A stretch of 64,000 nucleotides of DNA from Xenophilus aerolatus (GTDB lineage Bacteria > Pseudomonadota > Gammaproteobacteria > Burkholderiales > Burkholderiaceae_C): assembly GCA_029968055.1 (NCBI GenBank), contig JASCNX010000001.1:496001-560000 (forward strand), read 5' to 3'. Both the position numbers and the translations under genes were made by a program. The notes below the pieces were generated by a model that was given only the letters and a program-made list of their open reading frames with translations, was not told the origin of the DNA and ran no database searches. Position 1 is the first letter of the stretch; each line of letters begins with the position of its first letter. Of this stretch, positions 1 through 8,260 are shown piece by piece.

Positions 1-1
1 G

Positions 2-736
2 GCCGCGGTGGCGACTGCGAAGGGCCGCGTCCTGACGGTCTACCAGAACCGGCGCTGGGATGCCGACTTCCTCACCCTGCGGGCGTTGCTCGCCGAGGGC
101 GCCGTCGGCCGGCCGGTGTACTTCGAGTCGCACATCGACCGTTTCCGTCCGCAGGTGCGCGACCGCTGGCGCGAACAGGCGGTGCCGGGTGCCGGCCTGT
201 GGGTGGACCTGGGATCGCACCTGCTGGACCAGGCGCTGCAGCTTTTCGGGTCGCCTGACACGCTGCAGCTGGATACCGCGACGCTGCGCGACGGTGCGCA
301 GGTCGAGGACTGCTTCCACGCCGTGTTGCGCTATGAATCCGGCCCGTGCGCGCCGCTGCGCGTCGTGTTGCATGCGACCACCCTGGCTGCTCATGCGGCG
401 CCGCGCTACGTGATGCACGGCTCGCTGGGCAGTTACGTGAAGGAGGGCGTCGATCCGCAGGAAGACGCCCTGCGCGCGGGCGGCCGTCCCGGTGGCGCCG
501 GCTGGGGCGTCGATCCACTCGAGGGCGTGCTCGTGCTGCCGCGCGACGATGGCACGGTCGACCGCGGGCCCGTGCCCAACTTGCAGGGCGACTATGCACG
601 CTACTACGCCCAGGTGCGCGACGCCGTCCGCGGTACCGCCCCGGCACCCGTGACCCTGGAGGGGGCCGTCGAGCTGATGGCCTGGCTCGACCTGGGCCGC
701 CGCAGCGCGGAAGAAGGCCGCGCCCTGGCCCTCTGA
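2..736 (+). CDS. Gfo/Idh/MocA family oxidoreductase, C-terminal part (5' end outside window)
   Basis: The open frame runs off the left edge, so the N-terminal Rossmann (NAD(P)-binding) portion is missing; about 244 codons are visible, where whole members of this family have about 340. The visible part starts with VLTVYQNRRWDADF and continues with GAGLWVDLGSHLLDQALQLFG, which are typical of the middle and C-terminal alpha/beta domain of YdgJ-like predicted dehydrogenases. The GTG at position 8 is internal, not a start. It ends 7 bp before the stop of the convergent aminotransferase gene. Substrate unknown; sugar or inositol-type oxidoreductions are usual for the family. Family call is firm, specific function is not. 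Confidence 0.85.
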   Translation, partial: AAVATAKGRVLTVYQNRRWDADFLTLRALLAEGAVGRPVYFESHIDRFRPQVRDRWREQAVPGAGLWVDLGSHLLDQALQLFGSPDTLQLDTATLRDGAQVEDCFHAVLRYESGPCAPLRVVLHATTLAAHAAPRYVMHGSLGSYVKEGVDPQEDALRAGGRPGGAGWGVDPLEGVLVLPRDDGTVDRGPVPNLQGDYARYYAQVRDAVRGTAPAPVTLEGAVELMAWLDLGRRSAEEGRALAL

Positions 737-743
737 CGGACGC

Positions 744-2015
744 TCACAACCGGCGCAGGACCTCGTCCAGCGTCTGCACCAGCAGGTCCGCGTGCTGGCG
801 CTCGAAGACCAGTGGCGGCCGCAGCTTGAGGATGTGGCCGGCCTCGCCGGTGGCGCTGAGCAGCACCCCGGCCTCCCGCAGGCCGTTGACCACGCGAGCC
901 GCCTCGGCGGTGGCAGGCGTGCGTTGCGCGCGGTCGGTGACCAGTTCGACGCCCACGAAGAGTCCGGCGCCGCGCACCTGGCCGATCAACGCATGTTTTT
1001 CGCCCCGTTGTCGCAAGCTGGCCATCAGGTATTCGCCCACCGCCAAGGCGTTGGCCTGCAGCGCCTGCCCCTGGATCACGTCGAGCACCGCGCCGGCCGC
1101 CGCCATGGACACCGGATTGCCGCCGAAGGTGTTGAAGTAGCGGCACTGCCGGCCGAAGGCGGCCATCGCCTCCGGTCGGACGACCAGGCCGGCCACCGGA
1201 TGGCCGTTGCCCATGGGCTTGCCCATGGTCACGATGTCGGGCACCACGCCGTGACGCGCAAAGCCCCAGAAAGCCTCGCCGGTGCGGGCGAAGCCGGGCT
1301 GCACCTCGTCGGCGATGAACAGCCCGCCCGCCTCGTGAATCGCGTCGACCGCCGGCTGCAGGAAGCCGCGTGGGCCGGTGAAGATGCCGTCGCTGGAGAA
1401 CACGGTGTCCACCAGCAGGGCGGCCGGCTGAATGCCGGCGGCGCGCAGCTCGGCAATGGCGCTGCGCACGCCGTCGGCGAAGCGGCGGCCGAGTTCTTCG
1501 GCGCTCAGGTCGTCGCCGTCCGGGGCGGCCACGGTGCGCACCGCGTCGCCCAACTGAACATAGCGGCCCAAGGAGGGCGAGGCCTCGGCCAGGCTGGCAG
1601 TGACGCCGTGGTAGGCGAAGCGCGTGATGATCACGCCCTGTGCGCCGGTGTGCGTGCGCGCAATGCGCAACGCCAGGTCGTTGGCCTCGCTGCCGGTGCA
1701 GGTGAAGACGGCATGGCCCAGTTCGGGCGGCAGCGTCGCCAGCAGGCGCTCGGCATAGTCGAGCACGCCCTCGTGCAGGTAGCGCGTGTGGGTGTTGAGC
1801 GTGGCGGCCTGGCGGGCGATGGCTTCCACCACCTGCGGATGGGCATGGCCGACGCAGGCGACGTTGTTGTAGGCGTCCAGGTAGCGGCGGCCGGCGGCGT
1901 CGTGCAGCCAGACGCCTGCGCCGCGCACCAGGTGCAGCGGCTCGTCGTAGAACAGGCGGTAGCTGGGGCCGAGCAGGCGGGCGCGGCGTTCGATCAGTTC
2001 GGCGGTGGTGGGCAT
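744..2015 (-). CDS. Class III (PLP) aminotransferase, possible phospho-lyase
   Basis: 423-residue fold-type I PLP enzyme of the class III aminotransferase family. The phosphate/cofactor loop TGSEAND lies near residue 108, the ring-stacking Asp is D236 in IADEVQPGFARTG, and the Schiff-base lysine is K266 in TMGKPMGNGHP. The start ATG at 2015 lies 25 bp after the stop of the upstream kinase gene, so the two are probably cotranscribed. Family members transfer amino groups from beta-alanine, alanine or diamines. However, a class III enzyme encoded next to an APH-fold kinase is also the arrangement of phosphoethanolamine and 5-phosphohydroxylysine phospho-lyases (AGXT2L1/L2 type), so elimination rather than transamination is possible. 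That last step is inference from context. Confidence 0.9.
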   Translation of the reverse strand: MPTTAELIERRARLLGPSYRLFYDEPLHLVRGAGVWLHDAAGRRYLDAYNNVACVGHAHPQVVEAIARQAATLNTHTRYLHEGVLDYAERLLATLPPELGHAVFTCTGSEANDLALRIARTHTGAQGVIITRFAYHGVTASLAEASPSLGRYVQLGDAVRTVAAPDGDDLSAEELGRRFADGVRSAIAELRAAGIQPAALLVDTVFSSDGIFTGPRGFLQPAVDAIHEAGGLFIADEVQPGFARTGEAFWGFARHGVVPDIVTMGKPMGNGHPVAGLVVRPEAMAAFGRQCRYFNTFGGNPVSMAAAGAVLDVIQGQALQANALAVGEYLMASLRQRGEKHALIGQVRGAGLFVGVELVTDRAQRTPATAEAARVVNGLREAGVLLSATGEAGHILKLRPPLVFERQHADLLVQTLDEVLRRL

Positions 2016-2040
2016 GGAGGAGCGTGCGAGGCCAGGGTTC

Positions 2041-3099
2041 TCAGGGACAGGCGCTGCGCAGCGCGTCGTCCAGCGCGCCCGCCGGCAGCGCGAACAGCGC
2101 CTCAAGCCGGGCCCAGGAGGCGCCGTTGTTGCGCAGCAGGTAGGACGCATTGGCGGGCTCGCGCGCGGCGCGCCAGCCGCTGATGGCCACCACCATGGCC
2201 AGGCGGGTGGCGACCAGCGCGGGCAGCAGTTCGCGTTCGGCCGCCGCCAGCGGCGCGACCGCGTGGTACGCGCCGGCGAAGGCGGCAATGCTGGCGGCGG
2301 GCGCCTCGGCGTCGAGCTGGTAGGAGGCGGCGACCGCCAGGTCGACGACGCGCGGTGCCGCCACCATGTCGCCGAAGTCGAGGATGCCCACCAACCGCTC
2401 GGGCGCCTGCGGATCGACCAGCAGGTTGGAGGGGTTGAAGTCGTTGTGGATGGGCTGTCGCGGGAGCGCCTGCAATCGGGGCAGCGCCTGGGCGGCGAAG
2501 TGGTCGAGCGCCGCGGCCGCCATGGCGCGCCGGGCCGCATCGGGCAGATGCAACAGCAGGCTGCGGGTGCCGATGGCACGCTGGAGGTCCCAGGGCAGGG
2601 GCAGGTCGCCGGCCGGATGCCGCAGGTCGGCCAGGGCCAGATCCAGGCGGGCAAGCAGCGCGCCCATGTGGGCGGCGCGGCCCTCGGTGCGCGGCGCCTT
2701 GGGCAGCGGCAGGCCGTCCAGGTAGCTGAACAGGCGCACCACCCGCGGCCGGTCGTCGCCCGCGACATCCAGCACCGCCGTGCCGCCGTCGCGGGTGGGC
2801 CGCAGGCGCTGCACGGGCAGTTCGGGCGCGGTGGCAGCCAAATGCAGCAGCGCCTGCGTCTGGAAGTCGGCGACGGTGGCGCTTTCTGCTGGGTGCGACA
2901 CCTTCAGCATGCTGGGGGCACTGCCGTCGGCCGGGTGCAGCAGGAAGTTGGCGTCGCGCTCGCCACCGAGCGGTGCGAGGTGGCCCTCGAGGCCGTAGTG
3001 CTTGGCAAGCAGGCGGCTCGCCTCGGTGAGCGACACCGGCGCCGGCGGAGCGCTCAGCACGGCCGCCTCGGGCAGGTCTTCGAAGCCGGCCTCGGTCAT
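2041..3099 (-). CDS. APH-family phosphotransferase (hydroxylysine kinase / homoserine kinase II-like)
   Basis: 352 residues with the aminoglycoside phosphotransferase/choline kinase fold. The catalytic loop HNDFNPSNLL (about 218-227) supplies the H-x-D-x4-N motif, and DFGD at 241-244 gives the metal-binding Asp. The N-terminal lobe carries LGGERDANFLL, the nucleotide loop. It probably phosphorylates a small hydroxylated amine rather than an antibiotic, because it lies inside an amine catabolic block. Its ATG overlaps the stop of the upstream deacetylase (ATGA at 3096-3099), showing translational coupling, and the aminotransferase follows 25 bp later. Human HYKK and bacterial relatives have this fold and the same partner. 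Substrate assignment is inference. Confidence 0.85.
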   Translation of the reverse strand: MTEAGFEDLPEAAVLSAPPAPVSLTEASRLLAKHYGLEGHLAPLGGERDANFLLHPADGSAPSMLKVSHPAESATVADFQTQALLHLAATAPELPVQRLRPTRDGGTAVLDVAGDDRPRVVRLFSYLDGLPLPKAPRTEGRAAHMGALLARLDLALADLRHPAGDLPLPWDLQRAIGTRSLLLHLPDAARRAMAAAALDHFAAQALPRLQALPRQPIHNDFNPSNLLVDPQAPERLVGILDFGDMVAAPRVVDLAVAASYQLDAEAPAASIAAFAGAYHAVAPLAAAERELLPALVATRLAMVVAISGWRAAREPANASYLLRNNGASWARLEALFALPAGALDDALRSACP

Positions 3100-4124
3100 G
3101 CCGTCTGCTCGAAGCCGCCCAGCGCGCTGCCGAGGTTGGGCCCGAGCTCGGGCGAGAGGTAGCCACCCTCCTGCACCAGCACGGTGGGCAGGCCCAGCCG
3201 GGCCAGTTCGGCGGTGATGCGCGCGAAGCCCTCGGTGCTCACGGCCAGGGCCTGGTAGGGATCGTGCTCGTGGGCATCGAGGCCCAGAGCCACCACCAGG
3301 GCGCCGGGGGCGTAGGTACGCACGGCCTCCAGGGCGCGCCGCAGCGCCGCGAGGTAGCCCTCGGTGTCGGTGCCGCGGGCCAGCGGCAGGTTCAGGTTGT
3401 AGCCCAGGCCGTCGCCTTCGCCGTGCTCGTGGGCATGGCCGGTGAAGAAGGGGGTGCAGAAGTGCGGGTCGCCGTGCAGGGAGACCGTGAGCACGTCGCG
3501 CCGTCGCCAGAAGATGCCCTGCGTACCGTTGCCGTGGTGCACGTCCACGTCCACGATGGCCACGCGGTCGAAGCGCTGGCGCAAGTGTTGCGCAGCGATG
3601 GCCGCGTTGTTGAGGTAGGTGAAGCCATTGGCCCGGTCGGCGTAGGCATGGTGGCCGGGCGGGCGGCACAGGGCATAGGCGGCGCGCTCGCCGTCGAGCA
3701 CCAGTTGGGCCGCATGCGTGGCCGTGTGCGCCGACCAGATGGCCGCCTCCCAGGTCTGGGGGCCGATGGCGCAGGCCATGTCGCCCAGGTGGTAGCCGGC
3801 CTGGCCGACCAGGCTGTCGGGATAGGTGAAGGGCTGGCCCGGGAAAGGGTGCACGTTGGGGATCACCTCGAAGGAGGGATCGTCGAGCTGCTGCCAGCGC
3901 GCCCACGCCGTCTCCAGGAAGCGCAGGTACTGCGGTGTGTGGATGGCGGCGCGCGGGCCGGCGCCGTGGTCCTCGGGCGCCACGACGTCGTGGCCCCGCT
4001 CCCGGGCGGCCTGCAGCAGCAGGTGGGCGCGCTCGGGCTGCTCGTTGCTGCGCTTGAACTTGCCGCGCACGATGAACTGTTGCGGGTCGTGTCCGGTGTG
4101 CCGGTCGCTGTAGATGACTTTCAT
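3096..4124 (-). CDS. Acetylpolyamine amidohydrolase-type deacetylase (HDAC superfamily), copy 1
   Basis: 342 residues, the length of bacterial acetylpolyamine amidohydrolases. The His dyad is at 158-159 (RPPGHHA), the zinc ligands are D194 and H196 (VDVDVHHGNGTQ) and D283 (GLDAHEHDP), and the transition-state Tyr is at 322 (EGGYL). Spacing is almost identical to what I recall for the Mycoplana ramosa enzyme. It should hydrolyse N-acetyl groups from acetylated polyamines or similar amines in the cytoplasm; no signal peptide is visible. The start at 4124 opens MKVIYSDRHTGHDP. It follows the GntR gene by 13 bp and overlaps the kinase gene by 4 bp. A second deacetylase of the same family lies at 5799-6836. 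Confidence 0.92.
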   Translation of the reverse strand: MKVIYSDRHTGHDPQQFIVRGKFKRSNEQPERAHLLLQAARERGHDVVAPEDHGAGPRAAIHTPQYLRFLETAWARWQQLDDPSFEVIPNVHPFPGQPFTYPDSLVGQAGYHLGDMACAIGPQTWEAAIWSAHTATHAAQLVLDGERAAYALCRPPGHHAYADRANGFTYLNNAAIAAQHLRQRFDRVAIVDVDVHHGNGTQGIFWRRRDVLTVSLHGDPHFCTPFFTGHAHEHGEGDGLGYNLNLPLARGTDTEGYLAALRRALEAVRTYAPGALVVALGLDAHEHDPYQALAVSTEGFARITAELARLGLPTVLVQEGGYLSPELGPNLGSALGGFEQTA

Positions 4125-4137
4125 GGGCTGGCGAGCT

Positions 4138-4827
4138 TCAAGTCCTGAACAGGCTGCAGGCATGGGCCTTGGCGTCTTCGAGGTGGAAACGCAGCGCGCG
4201 CTGCGCGGCATCCACATCGCGCCGCGCCATGGCCTGGGCGATGGGGCGGTGCGTCTCGGCCAGGGTCTTCAGGTCACCGTAGCTGTCTTCGCTGAGCGCC
4301 AGGAACATGCGGACCTCGGTGCGCAGGTTGTCGAACAGCCGGTGCAGGTAGTCGTTGCCCGACAGTGCGCTGATCGCGAAGTGGAAGTCCAGGTCCAGCG
4401 CCACGCGCTCGGCCGTCGCCAGCGTTTCGGCGCGCGCCACCATGTCGTCGACGCGCGCATCCAGTGCGGCCAGGTCGGCATCGCTGGCGTGGCGGCATGC
4501 CAGCGCGGCGCCCAGCAGTTCGAGCTGGATGCGCACCTCGTACAGGTCGTTGACCTGCTTGGGCGACACCGTGCGCACCGCGAAGCCGTGGCGGGGGCGC
4601 GAGACCAGCAGGCCCAGGCTCTCCAGCCGGCGCGCCGCCTCGCGCACGGGTGCGCGGCTCACGCCCATCTGGCGTGCCAGCTCGGCTTCGACGATGCGCT
4701 CGCCGGGCGCGATGCGTCCGGACAGGATGGCCTGCTGCAGCTGCGCCTCGACCACGCCGACCAGGTCGGGGACCTGGATCGAGGAAAAGGACGGTGCGGC
4801 GGCCGCTTCGGCCCGGCTCGTGCTCAT
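4138..4827 (-). CDS. GntR/FadR-family (FCD domain) transcriptional regulator
   Basis: About 229 residues. The N-terminal winged helix-turn-helix contains GERIVEAELARQMGVSRAPVREAARRLESLGL, typical of GntR proteins, followed by a C-terminal all-helical FCD ligand domain with LDLDFHFAISALSGND and a late ETHRPIAQAM His, consistent with a metal-coordinated carboxylate pocket. I chose ATG 4827 because GGAG sits 6 nt upstream; an ATG at 4839 would add four residues. It lies within the amine block, 13 bp before the first deacetylase gene and 34 bp after the DMT exporter gene. It probably senses a pathway metabolite and represses the block; a candidate operator is at 15196-15220. Confidence 0.92.
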   Translation of the reverse strand: MSTSRAEAAAAPSFSSIQVPDLVGVVEAQLQQAILSGRIAPGERIVEAELARQMGVSRAPVREAARRLESLGLLVSRPRHGFAVRTVSPKQVNDLYEVRIQLELLGAALACRHASDADLAALDARVDDMVARAETLATAERVALDLDFHFAISALSGNDYLHRLFDNLRTEVRMFLALSEDSYGDLKTLAETHRPIAQAMARRDVDAAQRALRFHLEDAKAHACSLFRT

Positions 4828-4861
4828 GGTGATCTCCATCGTTGTTGGGTGTGCACTTGCA

Positions 4862-5755
4862 TCATGCCGGGCGCCGTGCCCGCGCCAGGTAGGCGCCGGC
4901 CACCGCGATCAGGGCCATGCCGGCCAGGGCCGGTGCGTCCGGCGGGCGCCGGAACCACAGCGCGCTGATCAGCACGGCCAGCAGCAGTTGCACGTAGTTC
5001 AGCGGTGCCAGCGTGGACGCGCTCACGCGCCGGAACGCTGCGAGCAGCAGCAACTGGGCGCTGCCGCTCAGGGCGCCGCCGGCGACCAGCTGCGCCATCT
5101 CGGGCCAGGGCGGCAGCGCGACGTGCGGCATGAACAGCGCGGGCAGGTTGGTGATGACGAGGCACGCCAGCGCCGCATGGGCGAACTGCACCGGTCCGGC
5201 CACGAGGCCGGCGAGCCGGCGCGTCAGGACCTGGAACAGCGCGTAGCACACGGCCGACACCGCCATCAGCAGCGTGCCCGCCAGGGGCAGGCCGCCGCCC
5301 GGCCGCACGATGCACAGCATGCCCGCGAAGCCCAGCAGCACGGCGGTCCATTGCGCGCGCACGACACGTTCGCCAAGCAGCCAGGGCGACAGCGCCACCA
5401 TGAGCAGGGGCGCCGTGAAGTAGATGGCCGTGGCCTCGGCCAGCGGCATGGTGACCAGCGCCGTCATGAAGCAGGTGGCCACGACGGCCAGCGCCACGCT
5501 GCGCGCCAGGAGCAGCTTCTGGTGAGGCTGGCGCCACAGGCGCAGGTCGCCGTGGCGCAGCAGCAGCACCAGGGCCAGCATGCTGATGGAGGCGTAGCGT
5601 CCCAGGTTGACGACGGCCGGTGGGTAATGGGCCACCATCTGCTTGGCGAAGGCGTCGTAGGCCGCAAACAGCACCAGTGCGCCGAGGAACAGCGCGATGC
5701 CGGCGGCCGCGGCGTCGCCGTGCGGCCGGGATGTGGGGACCGCCACGGCGCTCAT
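4862..5755 (-). CDS. DMT-superfamily transporter (EamA)
   Basis: 297-residue integral membrane protein made of two EamA repeats, about ten predicted membrane helices. Repeat 1 includes ALFLGALVLFAAYDAFAKQ and repeat 2 begins near LAGTLLMAVSAVCYALFQ. Members move amines, amino acids and other small metabolites, most often outward. Its place between the second deacetylase (stop at 5799, 43 bp upstream) and the GntR gene suggests it exports or relieves a substrate or intermediate of the pathway. Direction and substrate cannot be read from the sequence. Confidence 0.88.
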   Translation of the reverse strand: MSAVAVPTSRPHGDAAAAGIALFLGALVLFAAYDAFAKQMVAHYPPAVVNLGRYASISMLALVLLLRHGDLRLWRQPHQKLLLARSVALAVVATCFMTALVTMPLAEATAIYFTAPLLMVALSPWLLGERVVRAQWTAVLLGFAGMLCIVRPGGGLPLAGTLLMAVSAVCYALFQVLTRRLAGLVAGPVQFAHAALACLVITNLPALFMPHVALPPWPEMAQLVAGGALSGSAQLLLLAAFRRVSASTLAPLNYVQLLLAVLISALWFRRPPDAPALAGMALIAVAGAYLARARRPA

Positions 5756-5798
5756 CGGGTGTGGCCCAGCCAGGGCCGCTCGTCGCCCACCGCCCGCG

Positions 5799-6836
5799 TC
5801 ACGCCTTCAGCCCTTCCAGGAAGGCATCCAGCGCCGCGCCGATGGCCTCGACCATGTAGCCGCCTTCCTGCACCACGACCGTGGGCAGGCCCAGGGCGCG
5901 CACGCGCGCGCCGGCCAGGCGGAAGGCCTCCATGTCGAACTTGAGCACACTGATCGGGTCGTCCTTGTAGGTATCGAAGCCCAGGGGCAGCACCAGGGCC
6001 TGGGGCTGGAAGCGCTCGATGGCGGCCACCGCCTGATCCAGCGCATGGGCGAACTCGGCGTTGCCGCTGCCGTGGGGCAGCGGCAGGTTCAGGTTGCGGC
6101 CCTCGCCGTCGCCGGTGCCTCGCTCGTGCGCGTAGCCGGTGTACCAGGGGTAGTAGTTGGACGGGTCGGCGTGCGTGGAGATGGTCAGCACGTCGCCGCG
6201 GCCGTAGAAGATCTGCTGCGTGCCGTCGCCGTGGTGGGCGTCGATGTCGAGCACGGCCACGCGGGCGTGCGTCCGGCGCAGCGTAGCCGCTGCGATGGCG
6301 CTGTTGTTGACGTAGCAGAAGCCGGCCGCGCGGGCGCGCTGGGCGTGGTGGCCCGACGGGCGGCACAGGGCATAGGCCACGCCGCCCGCATCGCGCACGT
6401 TTTCGGCCGCGGCCAGTGCAGCGTGGGCCGAGCGCAGCACCGAACGCCAGGTGTTCGGGCCGATGGGGCAGGACAGGTCGCCCACGTACCAGCCCGTCTG
6501 CGCGAGCACGGCGGGCGACGGGCAGATGCCGTCGCGGGGGCCGTGCGGCGACATGTTGGGCAGGACCTCGATGCCGGGCTGCAGGCCGAAGGACTCGATC
6601 TTCTGCCAGCGCTCGAACGCCGTTTCCAGGTAGTCCAGGTAGTCGGTGGCGTGGACGAGCTCCAGCGCCTGGCGGCCCGCCTCCGGGGGGGCGCTCACCG
6701 TGATGCCGCGCGCGGCCAAGGTGCCCATCAGTGCCTCGGCGCGCGTGGGCAGGTCGGCGGGCTTGCAGATTCGGCCCACGCGCATGTATTGCTGCGGGTC
6801 GTGGAGCAACTGGTCGTCGGAGAAGAAGGCTTGCAT
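5799..6836 (-). CDS. Acetylpolyamine amidohydrolase-type deacetylase (HDAC superfamily), copy 2
   Basis: 345 residues. Catalytic residues are all present: His dyad 163-164 (RPSGHHA), zinc ligands D199, H201 (LDIDAHHGDGTQ) and D288 (LGFDTYKDDP), and Tyr 327 (EGGYM). It is clearly homologous to the deacetylase at 3096-4124 but well diverged (PSGHH against PPGHH, FDTYKDD against LDAHEHD), so it is an old paralogue rather than a recent duplicate, and probably differs in acyl or amine specificity. It begins 2 bp after the stop of the second aminotransferase gene, so the two are cotranslated; deacetylation followed by transamination of the freed amine is the simple reading. Confidence 0.92.
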   Translation of the reverse strand: MQAFFSDDQLLHDPQQYMRVGRICKPADLPTRAEALMGTLAARGITVSAPPEAGRQALELVHATDYLDYLETAFERWQKIESFGLQPGIEVLPNMSPHGPRDGICPSPAVLAQTGWYVGDLSCPIGPNTWRSVLRSAHAALAAAENVRDAGGVAYALCRPSGHHAQRARAAGFCYVNNSAIAAATLRRTHARVAVLDIDAHHGDGTQQIFYGRGDVLTISTHADPSNYYPWYTGYAHERGTGDGEGRNLNLPLPHGSGNAEFAHALDQAVAAIERFQPQALVLPLGFDTYKDDPISVLKFDMEAFRLAGARVRALGLPTVVVQEGGYMVEAIGAALDAFLEGLKA

Positions 6837-6838
6837 GC

Positions 6839-8224
6839 TCAGGCCTCCAGTTCGGCTTCGAAACGGTCCATGGCCCGCGTGAGCCGCGCGAACAGGTCGG
6901 CCAGCTCGGCCACGGTGATGATCAGCGGCGGGCACAGGCCGATGCTGTCGCCCATCGCGCGCACGATCAGGCCTTCTTCGAGCGCCAGCGCGGCGAAGCG
7001 GTACCCGGCCTTGCGCTCGGCCGCGAACGGCGTGCGCGCCGCCTTGTCGGTCATGAGCTCGATGGCGCCGATCAGGCCCACGCCCCGCACGTCGCCGACC
7101 CAGCGGCGGTTCGCGAAGCCCCTGAGCCCGGCCTGGAAGGCCGGTGCCAACGCCTGCACATGGTCGATGAGCTTCTCGTCCTCGTAGACCTGCAGCGTCT
7201 CCAGGGCCACGGCGCAGGCGACCGGGTGGCCCGAATAGGTGTAGCCATGGCCGAAGCTGCCGAGCTTGCCGCTGTGGGCCGCGATGGCGCTGTGCACCTT
7301 GTCGTTGACCATGACCGCCGAGATCGGCACGTAGCCCGAGGACAGCGCCTTGGCGCAGGTGAGGATGTCGGGCCTGATGCCGAAGGTGGTGGAGCCGAAC
7401 ATGTTGCCGGTGCGGCCGAAGCCGCAGATCACCTCGTCGGCGATCATGAGCACGTCGTACTTGCGCAGCACGGCCTGCACCTTCTCGAAGTAGCCGGCCG
7501 GTGGCACCAGCACGCCGCCCGCGCCCATCACGGGCTCGGCGATGAAGGCGGCCACGGTCTCCGGGCCTTCCGCCAGGATGGTCTGTTCCAGCTGCTGCGC
7601 CAGGCGGGCGGAGAAGTCCTGCTCGGTCTCGCCGTCCTGCGCGTAGCGGTAGTGGTGCGGGCAGTCCACATGCAGGAAGCGCGCAGCGGGTGCCGTGGCG
7701 ATGGGCAGGTCGAAGTCGCGGTGGTTGCCGTCCAGACCGCCCAGGCTGGCCGCGGCCACGGTCACGCCGTGGTAGGCATTGCGGCGCGCGATGATCTTCT
7801 TCTTCGCGGGCTGCCCAATGGCGTTGTGGTAGTACCAGACCATCTTGACGGCGCTGTCGTTGGCCTCGGAGCCCGAGTTGGCAAAGAACACGCGGGCCAT
7901 GGGCACTGGCGCCAGCGCCAGCAGCTTCTCGGCCAGGTCCGCCACCGCCACGTTGGTGCGCTGGTTGAAGGTGTGGTAGTAGGGCAGGGTGCCCAGCGCC
8001 TTGGCGCCGGCCGCGGCCAGGCGCTTGTTCGAAAAGCCCAGCGAGGCGCACCACAGGCCGGACATGCCCTCGACGTAACGCTTGCCCTGGTCGTCGACGA
8101 CGTGGATGCCGTCGCCCCCCACGATCACCAGCGGCGGCGTCTGCGGCAGCGCGGCCAGGTTGGTGTAGGAGTGCAGGTGGGTGGCGATGTCCTTCTCGCC
8201 GGTGCTCAGCATGTCTTTGGCCAT
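6839..8224 (-). CDS. Class III aminotransferase, putrescine/omega-amino acid type
   Basis: 461 residues, the length of omega-transaminases such as SpuC-type putrescine:pyruvate aminotransferase. Features: LWCASLGFSNKRLAAA N-terminal substrate region, ANSGSEANDSAVKMVWYY cofactor loop, PLP Asp in MIADEVICGFGRTG and Schiff-base Lys in TCAKALSSGYVP, then SFGHGYTYSGHPVACA, a motif of omega-transaminases. It is expected to remove a terminal amino group from a diamine or beta-amino acid, with pyruvate as acceptor. It lies 36 bp after the dehydrogenase gene and 2 bp before deacetylase copy 2, so uptake, deacetylation and transamination are encoded side by side. Confidence 0.93.
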   Translation of the reverse strand: MAKDMLSTGEKDIATHLHSYTNLAALPQTPPLVIVGGDGIHVVDDQGKRYVEGMSGLWCASLGFSNKRLAAAGAKALGTLPYYHTFNQRTNVAVADLAEKLLALAPVPMARVFFANSGSEANDSAVKMVWYYHNAIGQPAKKKIIARRNAYHGVTVAAASLGGLDGNHRDFDLPIATAPAARFLHVDCPHHYRYAQDGETEQDFSARLAQQLEQTILAEGPETVAAFIAEPVMGAGGVLVPPAGYFEKVQAVLRKYDVLMIADEVICGFGRTGNMFGSTTFGIRPDILTCAKALSSGYVPISAVMVNDKVHSAIAAHSGKLGSFGHGYTYSGHPVACAVALETLQVYEDEKLIDHVQALAPAFQAGLRGFANRRWVGDVRGVGLIGAIELMTDKAARTPFAAERKAGYRFAALALEEGLIVRAMGDSIGLCPPLIITVAELADLFARLTRAMDRFEAELEA

Positions 8225-8260
8225 GGATACGCTTTCTGGGGTTTCAGGCCTGAAGGGCGC

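Noticed and set aside
792-2183. Long plus-strand open frame opposite the aminotransferase
   Set aside because: It is antisense to a gene with all catalytic motifs; its translation is His/Gly/Arg/Ala-rich and matches nothing, as expected of high-GC shadow frames. Dozens of similar frames were left out for the same reason.
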